Shown here: positions 1-6,629 of the stretch, piece after piece
Layout: each line of letters opens with the position of its first letter
Numbering within the stretch: position 1 is the first letter of the stretch
Assembly: GCA_003519585.1 (NCBI GenBank)
Contig: DOWL01000179.1
Span: forward strand, 27,494 to 40,164
Length of the DNA stretch: 12,671 nucleotides
DNA from: Nocardioides sp.
Lineage (GTDB): Bacteria > Actinomycetota > Actinomycetes > Propionibacteriales > Nocardioidaceae
Direction: 5' to 3'
Position numbers and translations under genes: made by a program
The notes under the pieces: model-generated
Told to the model about the DNA's origin: nothing
Seen by the model: the letters and a program-made list of their open reading frames with translations, nothing else
Database searches by the model: none

Positions 1-22
1 GGGCCGAAACTCGCCGGGGTAT

Positions 23-1489
23 TCAGAGCGGTACGTCGATTGCCGCCTCGGTGCCGCGCCCGGACGGGGCCGGACCGATGCCGAGCCGGCCGCCCAGCTC
101 GGACTCGACGAGCGTGCCCACGATCGAGAGTCCCAGGCTGCTGGCGTCGTCGAGGTCGAAGCCGGCCGGTAGCCCCTGACCGTCGTCGACCACCGTGAAG
201 GTGAGCCGACCCTCGGTGCGCCGGGCCGTGACCACGATCGTCCCCTCCGGCTCCGGCTCCGGGTAGGCGTGCTCCACGGCGTTCTGAAGCAATTCGGTGA
301 GGACCATCGCGACCGTGGTGGCGGTCTCCGAGGGCAGCACCCCGAAGGAGCCTTCGCGGCGCACCCGGATGCTGCCACCGACGGAGCCGACCTCGGCGAC
401 CATGCTGCCGAGCCGGTCCGCGACGTCGTCGAAGGAGACACTCTCCTCGACGGCCTGACTCAAGAGCTCGTGGACGATCGCGATCGAGCCGACCCGGCGT
501 ACCGCCTCCTCCAGCGCGGCCTTGGCATCCGAGCTGTCCATCCGGCGGGCCTGGAGCCGGAGCAGGGCCGCGACGGTCTGCAGGTTGTTCTTGACGCGGT
601 GGTGGATCTCGCGGATGGTCGCGTCCTTGGTGACCAGCTCGCGGTCGCGTCGGCGCAGGTCGGTGACGTCGCGCACCAACACCAGTGCACCGATCAGCCG
701 GCCGTGGGGGCGCAGCGGGATGGCGCGGACGATCAGCGAGACCGAATGGGTGCCGATCTCGGCGTCCCGGTTGGCTCGGCCGCCGAGCACCGCGCTCAGC
801 GTCTCCTCGTCCGGCCGCAGCCGCGGTGGCACCAGTTCGCGGGTGACCTCGGTGAGCCGCAGCCCGTCGAGGTCACCGGAGTGGCCCAGCCGACGGTAGA
901 CCGAGAGGGCGTTGGGGCTGGCGTAGACGACTCGGCCCTGCTCGTCCACGCGGAGGAAGCCGTCTCCGACCCGCGGGGTGTCGGCATGGTCACTGCGCTG
1001 GCCGGGCACCGGGAAGTGCCCGCCCGCGATCATCTGGGTCAGGTCGGCCGCGGTCTGGAGGTAGGACAGCTCGAGCCGCGACGGTGTCCGGACGCCGAGC
1101 AGGTTGGTGTGCCGGCCGACCACGGCGATCACTCGCTGCCCACGCCGCACAGGGATGGTCTCGGCTCGGACCGGTACGTCGTCACGCCACTCGGGGTCGC
1201 CCTCCCGCACCAGCCGCCCTTCGGCGTACGCGATGTCGAGGTGGGGCCGGCGGCCGGCCTCGACGAAGGTGCCGACGATGTCGTCGACGTACGCCGTGGG
1301 GCCAGTGGTCGGCCGCATCTGCCCACCGGCCCAGAAGCCCCGCCCCTCGCGGTCCGGGAGCCAGAGGACGAGGTCGGCGAAGCTCAGGTCGGCGATGATC
1401 TGCCAATCCGCCTGCAGGAGTTGGAGCCAGGCCACGTCGTCGGCGTCGAGGTCCGTGTGGGCACGGACCAGCTCGATGAGGGACGCCAC
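23..1489 (-). CDS. pdtaS: PdtaS-type sensor histidine kinase
   Basis: A soluble-looking two-component sensor kinase of 488 aa with no membrane segment. Residues 1-155 form the GAF-like N-terminal sensor domain and about 175-285 a PAS domain. About 290-370 is a HisKA_2 dimerisation domain with the phospho-acceptor motif HHRVKNN at 296-302. A HATPase domain follows, with N-box TELLQNAVEHAYP near 398-410, G1 DDGQGLP at 435-441 and a G2-like SLGLSIVG near 451-458. This is the PdtaS family, whose known partner is the ANTAR antiterminator PdtaR, usually encoded elsewhere; no response regulator lies next to it here. The GTG start is chosen because a TACGCT hexamer sits 7 nt upstream, which fits a leaderless transcript. 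The gene is monocistronic within the window and diverges from the DUF2785 gene. The ligand is inferred only by family. Confidence 0.93.
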   Translation of the reverse strand: MASLIELVRAHTDLDADDVAWLQLLQADWQIIADLSFADLVLWLPDREGRGFWAGGQMRPTTGPTAYVDDIVGTFVEAGRRPHLDIAYAEGRLVREGDPEWRDDVPVRAETIPVRRGQRVIAVVGRHTNLLGVRTPSRLELSYLQTAADLTQMIAGGHFPVPGQRSDHADTPRVGDGFLRVDEQGRVVYASPNALSVYRRLGHSGDLDGLRLTEVTRELVPPRLRPDEETLSAVLGGRANRDAEIGTHSVSLIVRAIPLRPHGRLIGALVLVRDVTDLRRRDRELVTKDATIREIHHRVKNNLQTVAALLRLQARRMDSSDAKAALEEAVRRVGSIAIVHELLSQAVEESVSFDDVADRLGSMVAEVGSVGGSIRVRREGSFGVLPSETATTVAMVLTELLQNAVEHAYPEPEPEGTIVVTARRTEGRLTFTVVDDGQGLPAGFDLDDASSLGLSIVGTLVESELGGRLGIGPAPSGRGTEAAIDVPL

Positions 1490-1502
1490 GCAGGTCAGCG
1501 TA
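1490..1502 (-). promoter_or_regulatory. Probable leaderless promoter of pdtaS
   Basis: On the minus strand TACGCT (1502 down to 1497) fits the actinobacterial -10 pattern TAnnnT and lies 7 nt before the GTG start codon. Transcription would begin at or one base before the start codon, giving a leaderless mRNA. No Shine-Dalgarno sequence is present. The -35 region (about 1520-1525, CGAGAA) is weak. Confidence 0.5.
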
Positions 1503-1503
1503 G

Positions 1504-1519
1504 GGGCCGATACCGGCCC
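1504..1519. repeat. Inverted repeat in pdtaS promoter spacer
   Basis: GGGCCG-ATAC-CGGCCC: two perfect 6-bp arms around a 4-bp centre. It fills the space between the predicted pdtaS -10 (1497-1502) and the -35 position (about 1520). A dimeric repressor or activator of pdtaS could bind here; this is inference from position and symmetry alone. In GC-rich DNA short palindromes also arise by chance. Confidence 0.45.
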
Positions 1520-1633
1520 TTCTCGGAGATGTCCGCCGAGGTGACCCCGACGAAATCCCAGCTCGCAGGGCCATGCATGTTTCCCTGGTCAAGACAAGAC
1601 TCCCCTCGCTGCGGAACTGCGGGCATCCTTTGG

Positions 1634-1639
1634 CAGGAT
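1634..1639 (+). promoter_or_regulatory. Possible -10 element of DUF2785 gene
   Basis: CAGGAT lies 7 nt before the ATG at 1647, the spacing expected for a leaderless start. A short inverted repeat, CATCC (1624-1628) and GGATG (1636-1640), overlaps it. The rest of the 1490-1637 intergenic stretch shows no gene. An alternative -10, CATCCT (1624-1629), would serve the ATG at 1638 with 8-nt spacing. Confidence 0.35.
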
Positions 1640-1646
1640 GGGATCC

Positions 1647-2501
1647 ATGCCTGGGCAGTACTGGAAGCAAGTCGCCGCTTCCGGGCTCGCAGTTCCCCAG
1701 GACCGACCCCTCGACGACCTCACCGCCGAGCTCACCCGGATGCTGGGCGACACCGATCCCGAGGCGCGCGACGGTACGGCGTACCCGACCCTCGCGACCT
1801 GGGTCTCCCGCGGGGTCTACGACGACCTGCTGTCCGGGCTCGGCGACGGCATGGCGGCCGGGCTGGGCGTGGGGCTCGGCGAGCGCGAGACCGACTCGGT
1901 GTTCCGACGCAGCTTCTCGGCCCTGATCCTCGGCGAGTGCATCGCCCGCGACAACCAGCAGCCCCTGGTGCCGGGCAACAAGGTGCTCGAGTGGGGCGAC
2001 CGGCTGGCCACCTGGCTGCTCCGCGAGCGCGACCTGCGCGGCTTCGTGCCCGGCAAGGGCTGGGCGCACGCCGTGGCGCACGGCGCCGATGCGATGGGGA
2101 CTCTGGCTCAGTCGCCGCACGTGGCCACCAACGAGCTGACCGTGATCCTCGATGTGATCGCCGACCGCGTGCTTCTCCCGGTCGACCGGCTGTTCACCAA
2201 CGGCGAACCGGACCGACTGGCCGCAGCCACCATGGGCGTGCTCAGACGCGACATCGTCTCGCTGCGCGTCCTCGAGCCCTGGATCGCTCGACTCGCGGCC
2301 ACTGCGGCCGCGAAGGCGTCGTACGACGACCGCGACCCGCACCTCAAGAGCGGCAACGCCGAGGCGTTCCTGCGCGCGCTCTACCTCCAGCTGGCCCTGG
2401 GTCCGAAACCGCCCCAGGTCCGACCCGACCTGCTCCTGGTCATCGTGGATGCGCTGCGCTCCACCAACGGCCAGCTCCTGCGGGCCGCGCAGCCCCAGTG
2501 A
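1647..2501 (+). CDS. DUF2785 family protein
   Basis: A 284-aa protein, probably cytosolic and all-helical, with no signal peptide or membrane span seen. The family hallmark is the block GKGWAHAVAHGAD at residues 136-148, with regularly spaced His and Asp residues; the long helices before and after also fit DUF2785. The function of the family is unknown, and I assign no reaction. An in-frame ATG three codons upstream (1638) is equally open. I prefer 1647 because CAGGAT sits 7 nt ahead of it and there is no Shine-Dalgarno for either. It is followed after 37 nt by the ThDP enzyme gene on the same strand, which has its own -10-like hexamer, so co-transcription is possible but not required. Confidence 0.8.
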   Translation: MPGQYWKQVAASGLAVPQDRPLDDLTAELTRMLGDTDPEARDGTAYPTLATWVSRGVYDDLLSGLGDGMAAGLGVGLGERETDSVFRRSFSALILGECIARDNQQPLVPGNKVLEWGDRLATWLLRERDLRGFVPGKGWAHAVAHGADAMGTLAQSPHVATNELTVILDVIADRVLLPVDRLFTNGEPDRLAAATMGVLRRDIVSLRVLEPWIARLAATAAAKASYDDRDPHLKSGNAEAFLRALYLQLALGPKPPQVRPDLLLVIVDALRSTNGQLLRAAQPQ

Positions 2502-2526
2502 GGGCCCTCTCGAGCCGCTCGTCTGT

Positions 2527-2532
2527 GACGAT
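2527..2532 (+). promoter_or_regulatory. Possible -10 element of ThDP enzyme gene
   Basis: GACGAT ends 6 nt before the ATG at 2539. It matches the actinobacterial -10 only at the strong A2 and T6 positions. There is no Shine-Dalgarno sequence, so a leaderless start is plausible. Confidence 0.35.
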
Positions 2533-2538
2533 GGCCCC

Positions 2539-4221
2539 ATGACCCAGACCGACCGGCCCAGCGACCAGGACGTCAGCATCGAGGGCCACAGTGGCCAGCT
2601 CGCCGTGGCCGTTGCCCGCGCGCACGGTGTCGAGACCATGTTCACGCTGTCGGGCGCGCACGTGTTCCCGATGTACGACGGCGCGGTGAAGGCCGACCCG
2701 CCGATGCAGCTCCTCGACGTACGCCACGAGCAGACCGCGGCGTTCGCCGCCGAGGCGACCGGCAAGCTGACCCGAGTGCCCGGACTGGCGGTGCTGACCG
2801 CTGGACCGGGCGTCACCAACGGCATCAGCGCGATCGCCCAGGCGCAGTTCGCGGGCTCCCCCATGGTCGTCGTCGGCGGCCGCGCCCCGCAGAACCGCTG
2901 GGGCACCGGGAGCCTCCAGGAGCTCGACCAGCCTCCGATCGTGGAGTCGGTCGCCAAGCTGGCGCGGACCATCCCGACCGCGGGCGAGATGCTGACCGGG
3001 ATGGACGAGGCATTCGTGGCCGCGCGCAGTCCGCACCGCGGACCGGCGTTCGTCGACGTCCCCATGGACGAGTTCTTCAACTCCGCCTCCGGTGCCGCTC
3101 CGGTGCCACCGCAGCGGCTGCGGATGGAACCCGACGCGGACGCGTTGGCTCGGATCGCCGGCCTGTTGGCGCAGGCCCAGCGGCCGGTCCTCGTGCTCGG
3201 CACCGACGTGTGGGCCGACGGCGCCGAGGAGGCCGCGCTGCGCTTCGTGCAGGATCTCGGGATCCCCACCCTGACCAACGGAATGGGCCGCGGCATCGTG
3301 CCGGGCGGCCATCCGCTGCTGGTCACCAAGGCCCGTGGCGTCGCCCTGGGCGGCGCGGACCTCGTGGTCGTGGTCGGGACGCCGCTCGACTTCCGGCTCG
3401 GGTACGGCGTGTTCGGAGGTAACGAGGAGGGCTCGACGCCCGCCCGGGTCGTCCACGTGGCCGACTCCCCCGCGCAGGTATCGACGCATGCCGAGCTCGC
3501 GGCGTCGGCCGCCGGCGACCTCACCGCGGTCTTCGACGGCATCCAGGCCGCCGTCGAGCGCGGAGCCAAGCCCGACTGGTCTACCTGGCGTCAGCAGTTG
3601 GCCGACACCGTCGCCGCGGCCGCCGCTCGCGACGCCGAGCTGCTCAGCGCCGAGGCCGACCCGATCCACCCCGCCCGGATCTACGGCGAGCTGGTGCCGC
3701 GGCTGGCCGAGGATGCCGTGGTCATCGGCGACGGAGGCGACTTCGTCAGCTTCGCGGGCAAGTTCGTCGAGCCGAAGCGACCCGGCGGCTGGCTCGACCC
3801 CGGCCCGTACGGCTGCCTCGGCGCCGGACCCGGCGCGGCCATCGCCGCCCGGCTGGCCAGGCCATCGTCGCAGGTGGTGCTCCTGCTGGGCGACGGCGCG
3901 GCCGGGTTCTCGCTGATGGACGTCGACACCCTGGTCCGGCACGAGCTGCCGGTGGTCATGGTCATGGGCAACAACTCCGCGTGGGCGCTCGAGAAGGGTC
4001 CGATGCAGCTGCTCTACGGCTACGACGTCATCGCCGACCTCGCCCCGCGGACGCCGTACGACGCCGTGGTGACGGCCCTCGGCGGCGCCGGTGAGACGGT
4101 CACCGACCCCCGCGACATCGGCCCGGCCATCGACCGCGCGTTCGCCTCCGGAGTCCCCTACCTCGTCAACGTGATCACCGACGTAGAGGCCGGCTACCCA
4201 CGCACAACGTTCGGGATCTGA
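2539..4221 (+). CDS. Acetolactate synthase-like ThDP-dependent enzyme
   Basis: A 560-aa thiamine-diphosphate enzyme of the acetolactate synthase/decarboxylase superfamily, full length for the family. The N-terminal pyrimidine-binding domain (about 16-185) holds the cofactor-activating Glu64 in RHEQTAAFAAEA. The central domain (about 195-335) includes GMGRGIVPGGHP. The C-terminal PP-binding domain (about 375-550) has the ThDP motif GDG at 451-453 with NN at 478-479. The stretch WALEKGPMQLLYGYD recalls the mycobacterial IlvG type rather than the main IlvB. No regulatory small subunit (ilvH/ilvN) is adjacent, so it need not be the branched-chain biosynthetic enzyme. A 2-hydroxyacyl-CoA lyase or oxalyl-CoA decarboxylase-like role is an alternative, since a CoA thioesterase follows. 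The ATG at 2539 is used; an in-frame extension to 2449 would overlap the preceding gene. Confidence 0.85.
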   Translation: MTQTDRPSDQDVSIEGHSGQLAVAVARAHGVETMFTLSGAHVFPMYDGAVKADPPMQLLDVRHEQTAAFAAEATGKLTRVPGLAVLTAGPGVTNGISAIAQAQFAGSPMVVVGGRAPQNRWGTGSLQELDQPPIVESVAKLARTIPTAGEMLTGMDEAFVAARSPHRGPAFVDVPMDEFFNSASGAAPVPPQRLRMEPDADALARIAGLLAQAQRPVLVLGTDVWADGAEEAALRFVQDLGIPTLTNGMGRGIVPGGHPLLVTKARGVALGGADLVVVVGTPLDFRLGYGVFGGNEEGSTPARVVHVADSPAQVSTHAELAASAAGDLTAVFDGIQAAVERGAKPDWSTWRQQLADTVAAAAARDAELLSAEADPIHPARIYGELVPRLAEDAVVIGDGGDFVSFAGKFVEPKRPGGWLDPGPYGCLGAGPGAAIAARLARPSSQVVLLLGDGAAGFSLMDVDTLVRHELPVVMVMGNNSAWALEKGPMQLLYGYDVIADLAPRTPYDAVVTALGGAGETVTDPRDIGPAIDRAFASGVPYLVNVITDVEAGYPRTTFGI

Positions 4222-4240
4222 TGCTGACCAGGGCGGCCCG

Positions 4241-4354
4241 ATGACCGCCGCGCACCGGATCTGCGAACGGCTCGGCTTCGTCCGCTCCCCCGAACGCGAC
4301 TGGCGGCCCGACCCCGACACGGTGCTGATCACCTACCGCAAGGAGCTGGCGTGA
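4241..4354 (+). pseudogene. C-terminal remnant of a GNAT acetyltransferase
   Basis: A 37-codon open frame beginning MTAAHRICERLGF and ending YRKELA reads as the last part of a GNAT N-acetyltransferase: the A-x-R-x-x-E-R-L-G-F acetyl-CoA helix and the final strand. The frame stays open upstream into the ThDP gene, and the codons before the ATG (QGGP, from 4229) still resemble the usual TQPPM family approach. The resemblance therefore starts only a few bases after the ThDP stop codon at 4219-4221. The N-terminal domain and pantetheine-binding loop are missing, so it cannot be an active enzyme. Its stop overlaps the thioesterase GTG by 4 nt, an arrangement probably inherited from an intact acetyltransferase-thioesterase pair. 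Translation of the stump might still couple to the thioesterase. Confidence 0.72.
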
Positions 4355-4722
4355 GCGGCGATACGCACGCGTTGACCTTCACGGTGGCCGACGGCGACAC
4401 CGCGATCGCGGTGGGATCCGGAAGCCTGCCGGTGCTCGGCACCCCCCGGCTGCTGGCGTGGTGCGAGGCGGCGACCTGCGCCGCGATCGAGGACTCGCTT
4501 TCGGAGGGTGAGACTTCGGTCGGCACCCGGGTCCAGCTCGAGCACCTGGCCGCGAGCCCGGTCGGCGCCGTCGTCGAGGTGAGCGCCAGCACGGCGTACG
4601 TCGACGGCCGGCTGCACCGGTTCGCGGTGGCCGCCCGGCATGTCTCGAACGGCAAAGTGATCGCGTCGGGCGAGGTGACCAGGGTGGTGGTCGACGCGGA
4701 GCGGTTCCTGTCCAGGATTTAG
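4351..4722 (+). CDS. FlK-type hotdog acyl-CoA thioesterase
   Basis: A 123-aa single-domain hotdog protein that should hydrolyse an acyl-CoA. It aligns with the fluoroacetyl-CoA thioesterase FlK. Thr31 (GTP), Glu39 (WCEA) and His65 (LEH) fall at a constant offset of 11 from the FlK catalytic Thr42, Glu50 and His76, and the GETSVGT and ASPVG segments are also kept. FlK itself protects against fluoroacetate, but most family members are general thioesterases, and no fluorometabolism gene is near. The start is GTG with a 4-nt overlap on the stop of the GNAT remnant, so translation probably depended on coupling to that frame. Substrate unknown; the adjacent ThDP enzyme may supply a CoA ester (inference). 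Confidence 0.82.
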   Translation: MSGDTHALTFTVADGDTAIAVGSGSLPVLGTPRLLAWCEAATCAAIEDSLSEGETSVGTRVQLEHLAASPVGAVVEVSASTAYVDGRLHRFAVAARHVSNGKVIASGEVTRVVVDAERFLSRI

Positions 4723-4769
4723 CCCCGTCACCCCACACCTGAGAGACTGGGGACGATCGAAATCGACCC

Positions 4770-4776
4770 AGGAGGT
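4770..4776 (+). promoter_or_regulatory. Strong Shine-Dalgarno of bL37
   Basis: AGGAGGT, 4 nt before the ATG at 4781. It is the clearest full ribosome binding site in the window, where most other genes show none, and it fits a highly translated ribosomal protein. Confidence 0.8.
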
Positions 4777-4780
4777 CACC

Positions 4781-4855
4781 ATGGGCAAGACCGGACGCAA
4801 GCGCCGCGGTCGCAAGAAGAAGAACGCCAACCACGGCAAGCGCCCCAACGCCTGA
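4781..4855 (+). CDS. 50S ribosomal protein bL37
   Basis: A 24-residue, very basic peptide starting MGKTGRKRRGRKKKN and ending ANHGKRPNA. The NHGKRPN ending and the length are diagnostic of the actinobacterial ribosomal protein bL37, found in mycobacterial 50S structures. It is too short for usual gene finders and easily missed. A perfect AGGAGGT precedes it. It lies 58 nt after the thioesterase, possibly with its own promoter (GACGAT at 4752-4757 is a weak -10 candidate), and is followed by a 13-bp hairpin. The base and codon content fits a real, highly expressed gene: 12 of 24 residues are Lys or Arg. Confidence 0.9.
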   Translation: MGKTGRKRRGRKKKNANHGKRPNA

Positions 4856-4872
4856 CCGACGCGCGTTCAGCG

Positions 4873-4902
4873 ACGAGCCTCAGCCTGACGGCTGGGGCTC
4901 GT
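4873..4902 (+). terminator. Hairpin terminator after bL37
   Basis: Left arm ACGAGCCTCAGCC (4873-4885), loop TGAC, right arm GGCTGGGGCTCGT (4890-4902): 13 pairs including one G-U. It starts 17 nt after the bL37 stop and is followed by GGTGTTTCTG, a short T-rich tail. It lies between converging bL37 and rsrA. On the minus strand the single G-U becomes an A-C mismatch, so it may act in both directions but is better on plus. Confidence 0.75.
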
Positions 4903-4929
4903 GGTGTTTCTGACCGACGACCGACGTTC

Positions 4930-5211
4930 TCAGACGTCGGTGATGCGGACCTGGACCTCGCGGATCCGCAGCAGCACCCGCTCGCGCAGCTCGGCGGGGG
5001 CGGACTCCGAGCAGGAGCGCGCGACGATCGACTTCACGGTGCGCTGGAGGTCGTACTTCTCCAGGCAGGGGTTGCACGAGTCGAGATGTGCCCGGACCAG
5101 GGCGCAGTCGGTCTTGTCGAGCTCGTTGTCGATCAGGTAGACGATCTGCTCGAGGAAGTCGGCGCACTCGCTTGCGGAGGGGTCGCGGCCGTGGTCGTGT
5201 GTCGCGCTCAC
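4930..5211 (-). CDS. rsrA: Zinc redox-switch anti-sigma factor (RsrA/RshA type)
   Basis: A 93-aa ZAS-family anti-sigma factor that should hold SigR inactive until thiol oxidation releases zinc. The HxxxCxxC signature is His42-Cys46-Cys49, with Cys16 upstream. All match Streptomyces RsrA His37, Cys41, Cys44 and Cys11 at a constant offset of 5, and Cys36 and Cys67 match the accessory Cys31 and Cys62; the partner of Cys61 is Ser here. In RsrA the trigger disulfide joins Cys11 and Cys44, so Cys16-Cys49 is expected to form it. The ATG overlaps the sigR stop by 4 nt (ATGA), giving translational coupling and balanced stoichiometry. It is the last gene of the minus-strand row and ends facing bL37. 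Confidence 0.93.
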   Translation of the reverse strand: MSATHDHGRDPSASECADFLEQIVYLIDNELDKTDCALVRAHLDSCNPCLEKYDLQRTVKSIVARSCSESAPAELRERVLLRIREVQVRITDV

Positions 5212-5897
5212 GAGTCGCCCCCCTCGGCGGCGGGCAGCCGGCCGGCCGGCAGCAGGTCGTTGGCCCGCACGTAGTCGGACAGCATGTCACGCAGCTGGCG
5301 CCGTCCGCGATGGAGCCGTGACATCACCGTGCCGATGGGGGTCTCCATGATCTCGGCGATCTCCTTGTAGGCGAACCCCTCGACGTCGGCGAGGTAGACC
5401 GCGAGCCGGAACTCCTCCGGAAGCCGCTGCAGGGCGTCCTTGACCTGGGAGTCGGGCAGGTGCTCGAGCGCCTCCATCTCCGCCGACTTCAGCCCGGACG
5501 ACGAGTGCGACTCGGCGCGGGCGAGCTGCCAGTCCTCGACGTCCTCGGACATCGACTGCTGCGGCTGGCGCTGCTTCTTGCGGTAGTTGTTGATGAAGGT
5601 GTTGGTCAGGATGCGGTATAGCCAGGCCTTGAGGTTGGTGCCCGGCCGGAACTGGTGGAAGGAGGAGTACGCCTTCGCGAAGGTCTCCTGCACCAGGTCC
5701 TCGGCGTCCGCGGGGTTGCGGGTCATCCGCATCGCCGCGGAGTAGAGCTGGTCGAGGAACGGCAGCGCGTCACGCTCGAAGCGCTGGGAACGCTCCTCGT
5801 CGGTCTCGGTCGCGACGTCGACCTCGCCGGGTGCGTCGACCGACTCCTCGAGCGTGGCGAGGTCGTCGGGCGCCTGGACGTCTTGGCTCTCTGTCAT
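5208..5897 (-). CDS. sigR: ECF sigma factor SigR/SigH (thiol-oxidative stress)
   Basis: An ECF-type sigma factor of 229 aa from the ATG at 5897. Region 2 is about 42-110 (AEDLVQETF at 65-73, then [11 protein letters not shown] and FINNYRKK), and region 4 is about 151-208 with the helix-turn-helix near 172-199 ([21 protein letters not shown]). These blocks are nearly invariant in SigR/SigH, which drive thioredoxin, mycothiol and proteostasis genes. The acidic N-terminal arm of about 40 residues is usual. The ATG has GGGAGG two bases upstream. An in-frame GTG at 5945 would add 16 residues and lies just downstream of a SigR-type promoter, which recalls the longer, unstable Streptomyces SigR isoform. 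rsrA follows with a 4-nt overlap. Confidence 0.93.
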   Translation of the reverse strand: MTESQDVQAPDDLATLEESVDAPGEVDVATETDEERSQRFERDALPFLDQLYSAAMRMTRNPADAEDLVQETFAKAYSSFHQFRPGTNLKAWLYRILTNTFINNYRKKQRQPQQSMSEDVEDWQLARAESHSSSGLKSAEMEALEHLPDSQVKDALQRLPEEFRLAVYLADVEGFAYKEIAEIMETPIGTVMSRLHRGRRQLRDMLSDYVRANDLLPAGRLPAAEGGDS

Positions 5898-5953
5898 CGC
5901 CTCCCAGCCTACGCGGGCCGCGGGAGGCTCCAGTACGGCGATCACATCAGCGG

Positions 5954-5980
5954 AACGCCGACCCGCCCGGCGGCATTCCC
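5954..5980 (-). promoter_or_regulatory. SigR-dependent autoregulatory promoter
   Basis: Minus strand GGGAAT (5980-5975), exactly 18 nt, then GTT (5956-5954). This matches the known SigR/SigH consensus GGAAT-N18/19-GTT. It begins 2 bp after the hydrolase stop codon and points at sigR. The expected transcript start is close to 5946-5949, so the mRNA would begin almost at the GTG at 5945 and about 50 nt before the ATG at 5897. SigR in Streptomyces and SigH in mycobacteria are known to induce themselves. Confidence 0.82.
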
Positions 5981-5981
5981 G

Positions 5982-6629
5982 TCAGCCACCCCCTACCTCT
6001 CGCACCAGCCACTCCAGCGTGGACTCGACCACGATCTCCAACGCCTCGGCCTGGCTGATCCCCGCCGACTTGGGCACCCGGAGACCGTGGTCACCGCCCG
6101 GGACGACGGCGAAGTCGACATGCTCGAGGTCGCCGGGGAACTCCTCCGGCCGGCCGAACGGGTCGTTCTCACCCTGGACGACCAGCGTCGGCACCCCGGC
6201 CCCGCGAAGCTCGTCGAGCCGTGACTTCCACGGTTGACCGGGAGGGTGCAGCGGGAACGACAGCGCGAGACAGCCAGCCGCATCGAGTCCCGCCGCCGAC
6301 CGAGCCGCCGACCGGGCGCCGGCCGAGCGGCCACCGACCACGAGCGGCGTACGGAACCTCAGGCTCTGGGCCGCGGCCACCAGCGCGACGTCGAGGGTCG
6401 GTGGCGGGGTGGCCACCTTGCGCCCGGAGACCCGCCACGGCTGCTCCAGCAGCACCACGTTGGCACCGTGGCGGGGCAGCCGATCTGCGAGAGCCTGCAG
6501 GTCGCGGGCGTCGATCCCGCCGCCCGCACCATGGCTGAGCAGGAGGGTGACGAACGGCGAGCGCGCGCGGTGGCTGACCAGCCGGGCTTCGCCCTGGGGG
6601 GTGTCGATGCTCCGCGTCGTGGGGGTCAT
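5982..6629 (-). CDS. Alpha/beta hydrolase, KANL3/Tex30-like
   Basis: A 215-aa alpha/beta hydrolase fold protein. The oxyanion-side motif SHGAGGG is at 32-38, the nucleophile elbow G-R-S-A-G puts Ser102 at 102, the acid is probably Asp156 (GENDPFG), and the base is His181 (GGDHG). The family resembles KANL3/Tex30 hydrolases, whose bacterial substrates are unknown; an esterase or peptidase role is possible but not shown. The ATG at 6629 overlaps the SRAP stop by 4 nt (ATGA), so the two are translationally coupled. The open frame continues upstream of this ATG, but that part overlaps SRAP and looks like a shadow. The sigR promoter follows directly after its stop. Confidence 0.85.
   Translation of the reverse strand: MTPTTRSIDTPQGEARLVSHRARSPFVTLLLSHGAGGGIDARDLQALADRLPRHGANVVLLEQPWRVSGRKVATPPPTLDVALVAAAQSLRFRTPLVVGGRSAGARSAARSAAGLDAAGCLALSFPLHPPGQPWKSRLDELRGAGVPTLVVQGENDPFGRPEEFPGDLEHVDFAVVPGGDHGLRVPKSAGISQAEALEIVVESTLEWLVREVGGG

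Noticed and set aside
1624..1640. CATCC/GGATG inverted repeat over the DUF2785 -10
   Set aside because: Only 5-bp arms; too short to claim an operator.
2449..2538. N-terminal extension of the ThDP enzyme
   Set aside because: Overlaps the DUF2785 gene, encodes no family residues, and the ATG at 2539 has a better upstream signal.
269..2542. Long plus-strand open frame of 757 codons across pdtaS antisense and the DUF2785 gene
   Set aside because: It runs antisense to a well-supported histidine kinase and in another frame of DUF2785. Its composition is that of a high-GC shadow, with no recognisable domain.
1182..3569. Long minus-strand open frame of 795 codons
   Set aside because: Antisense to DUF2785 and the ThDP gene; low-complexity Arg/Ser/Pro composition and no domain. 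A GC-driven shadow.
2440..4332. Long minus-strand open frame of 630 codons
   Set aside because: Mirror of the ThDP enzyme gene, without motifs.
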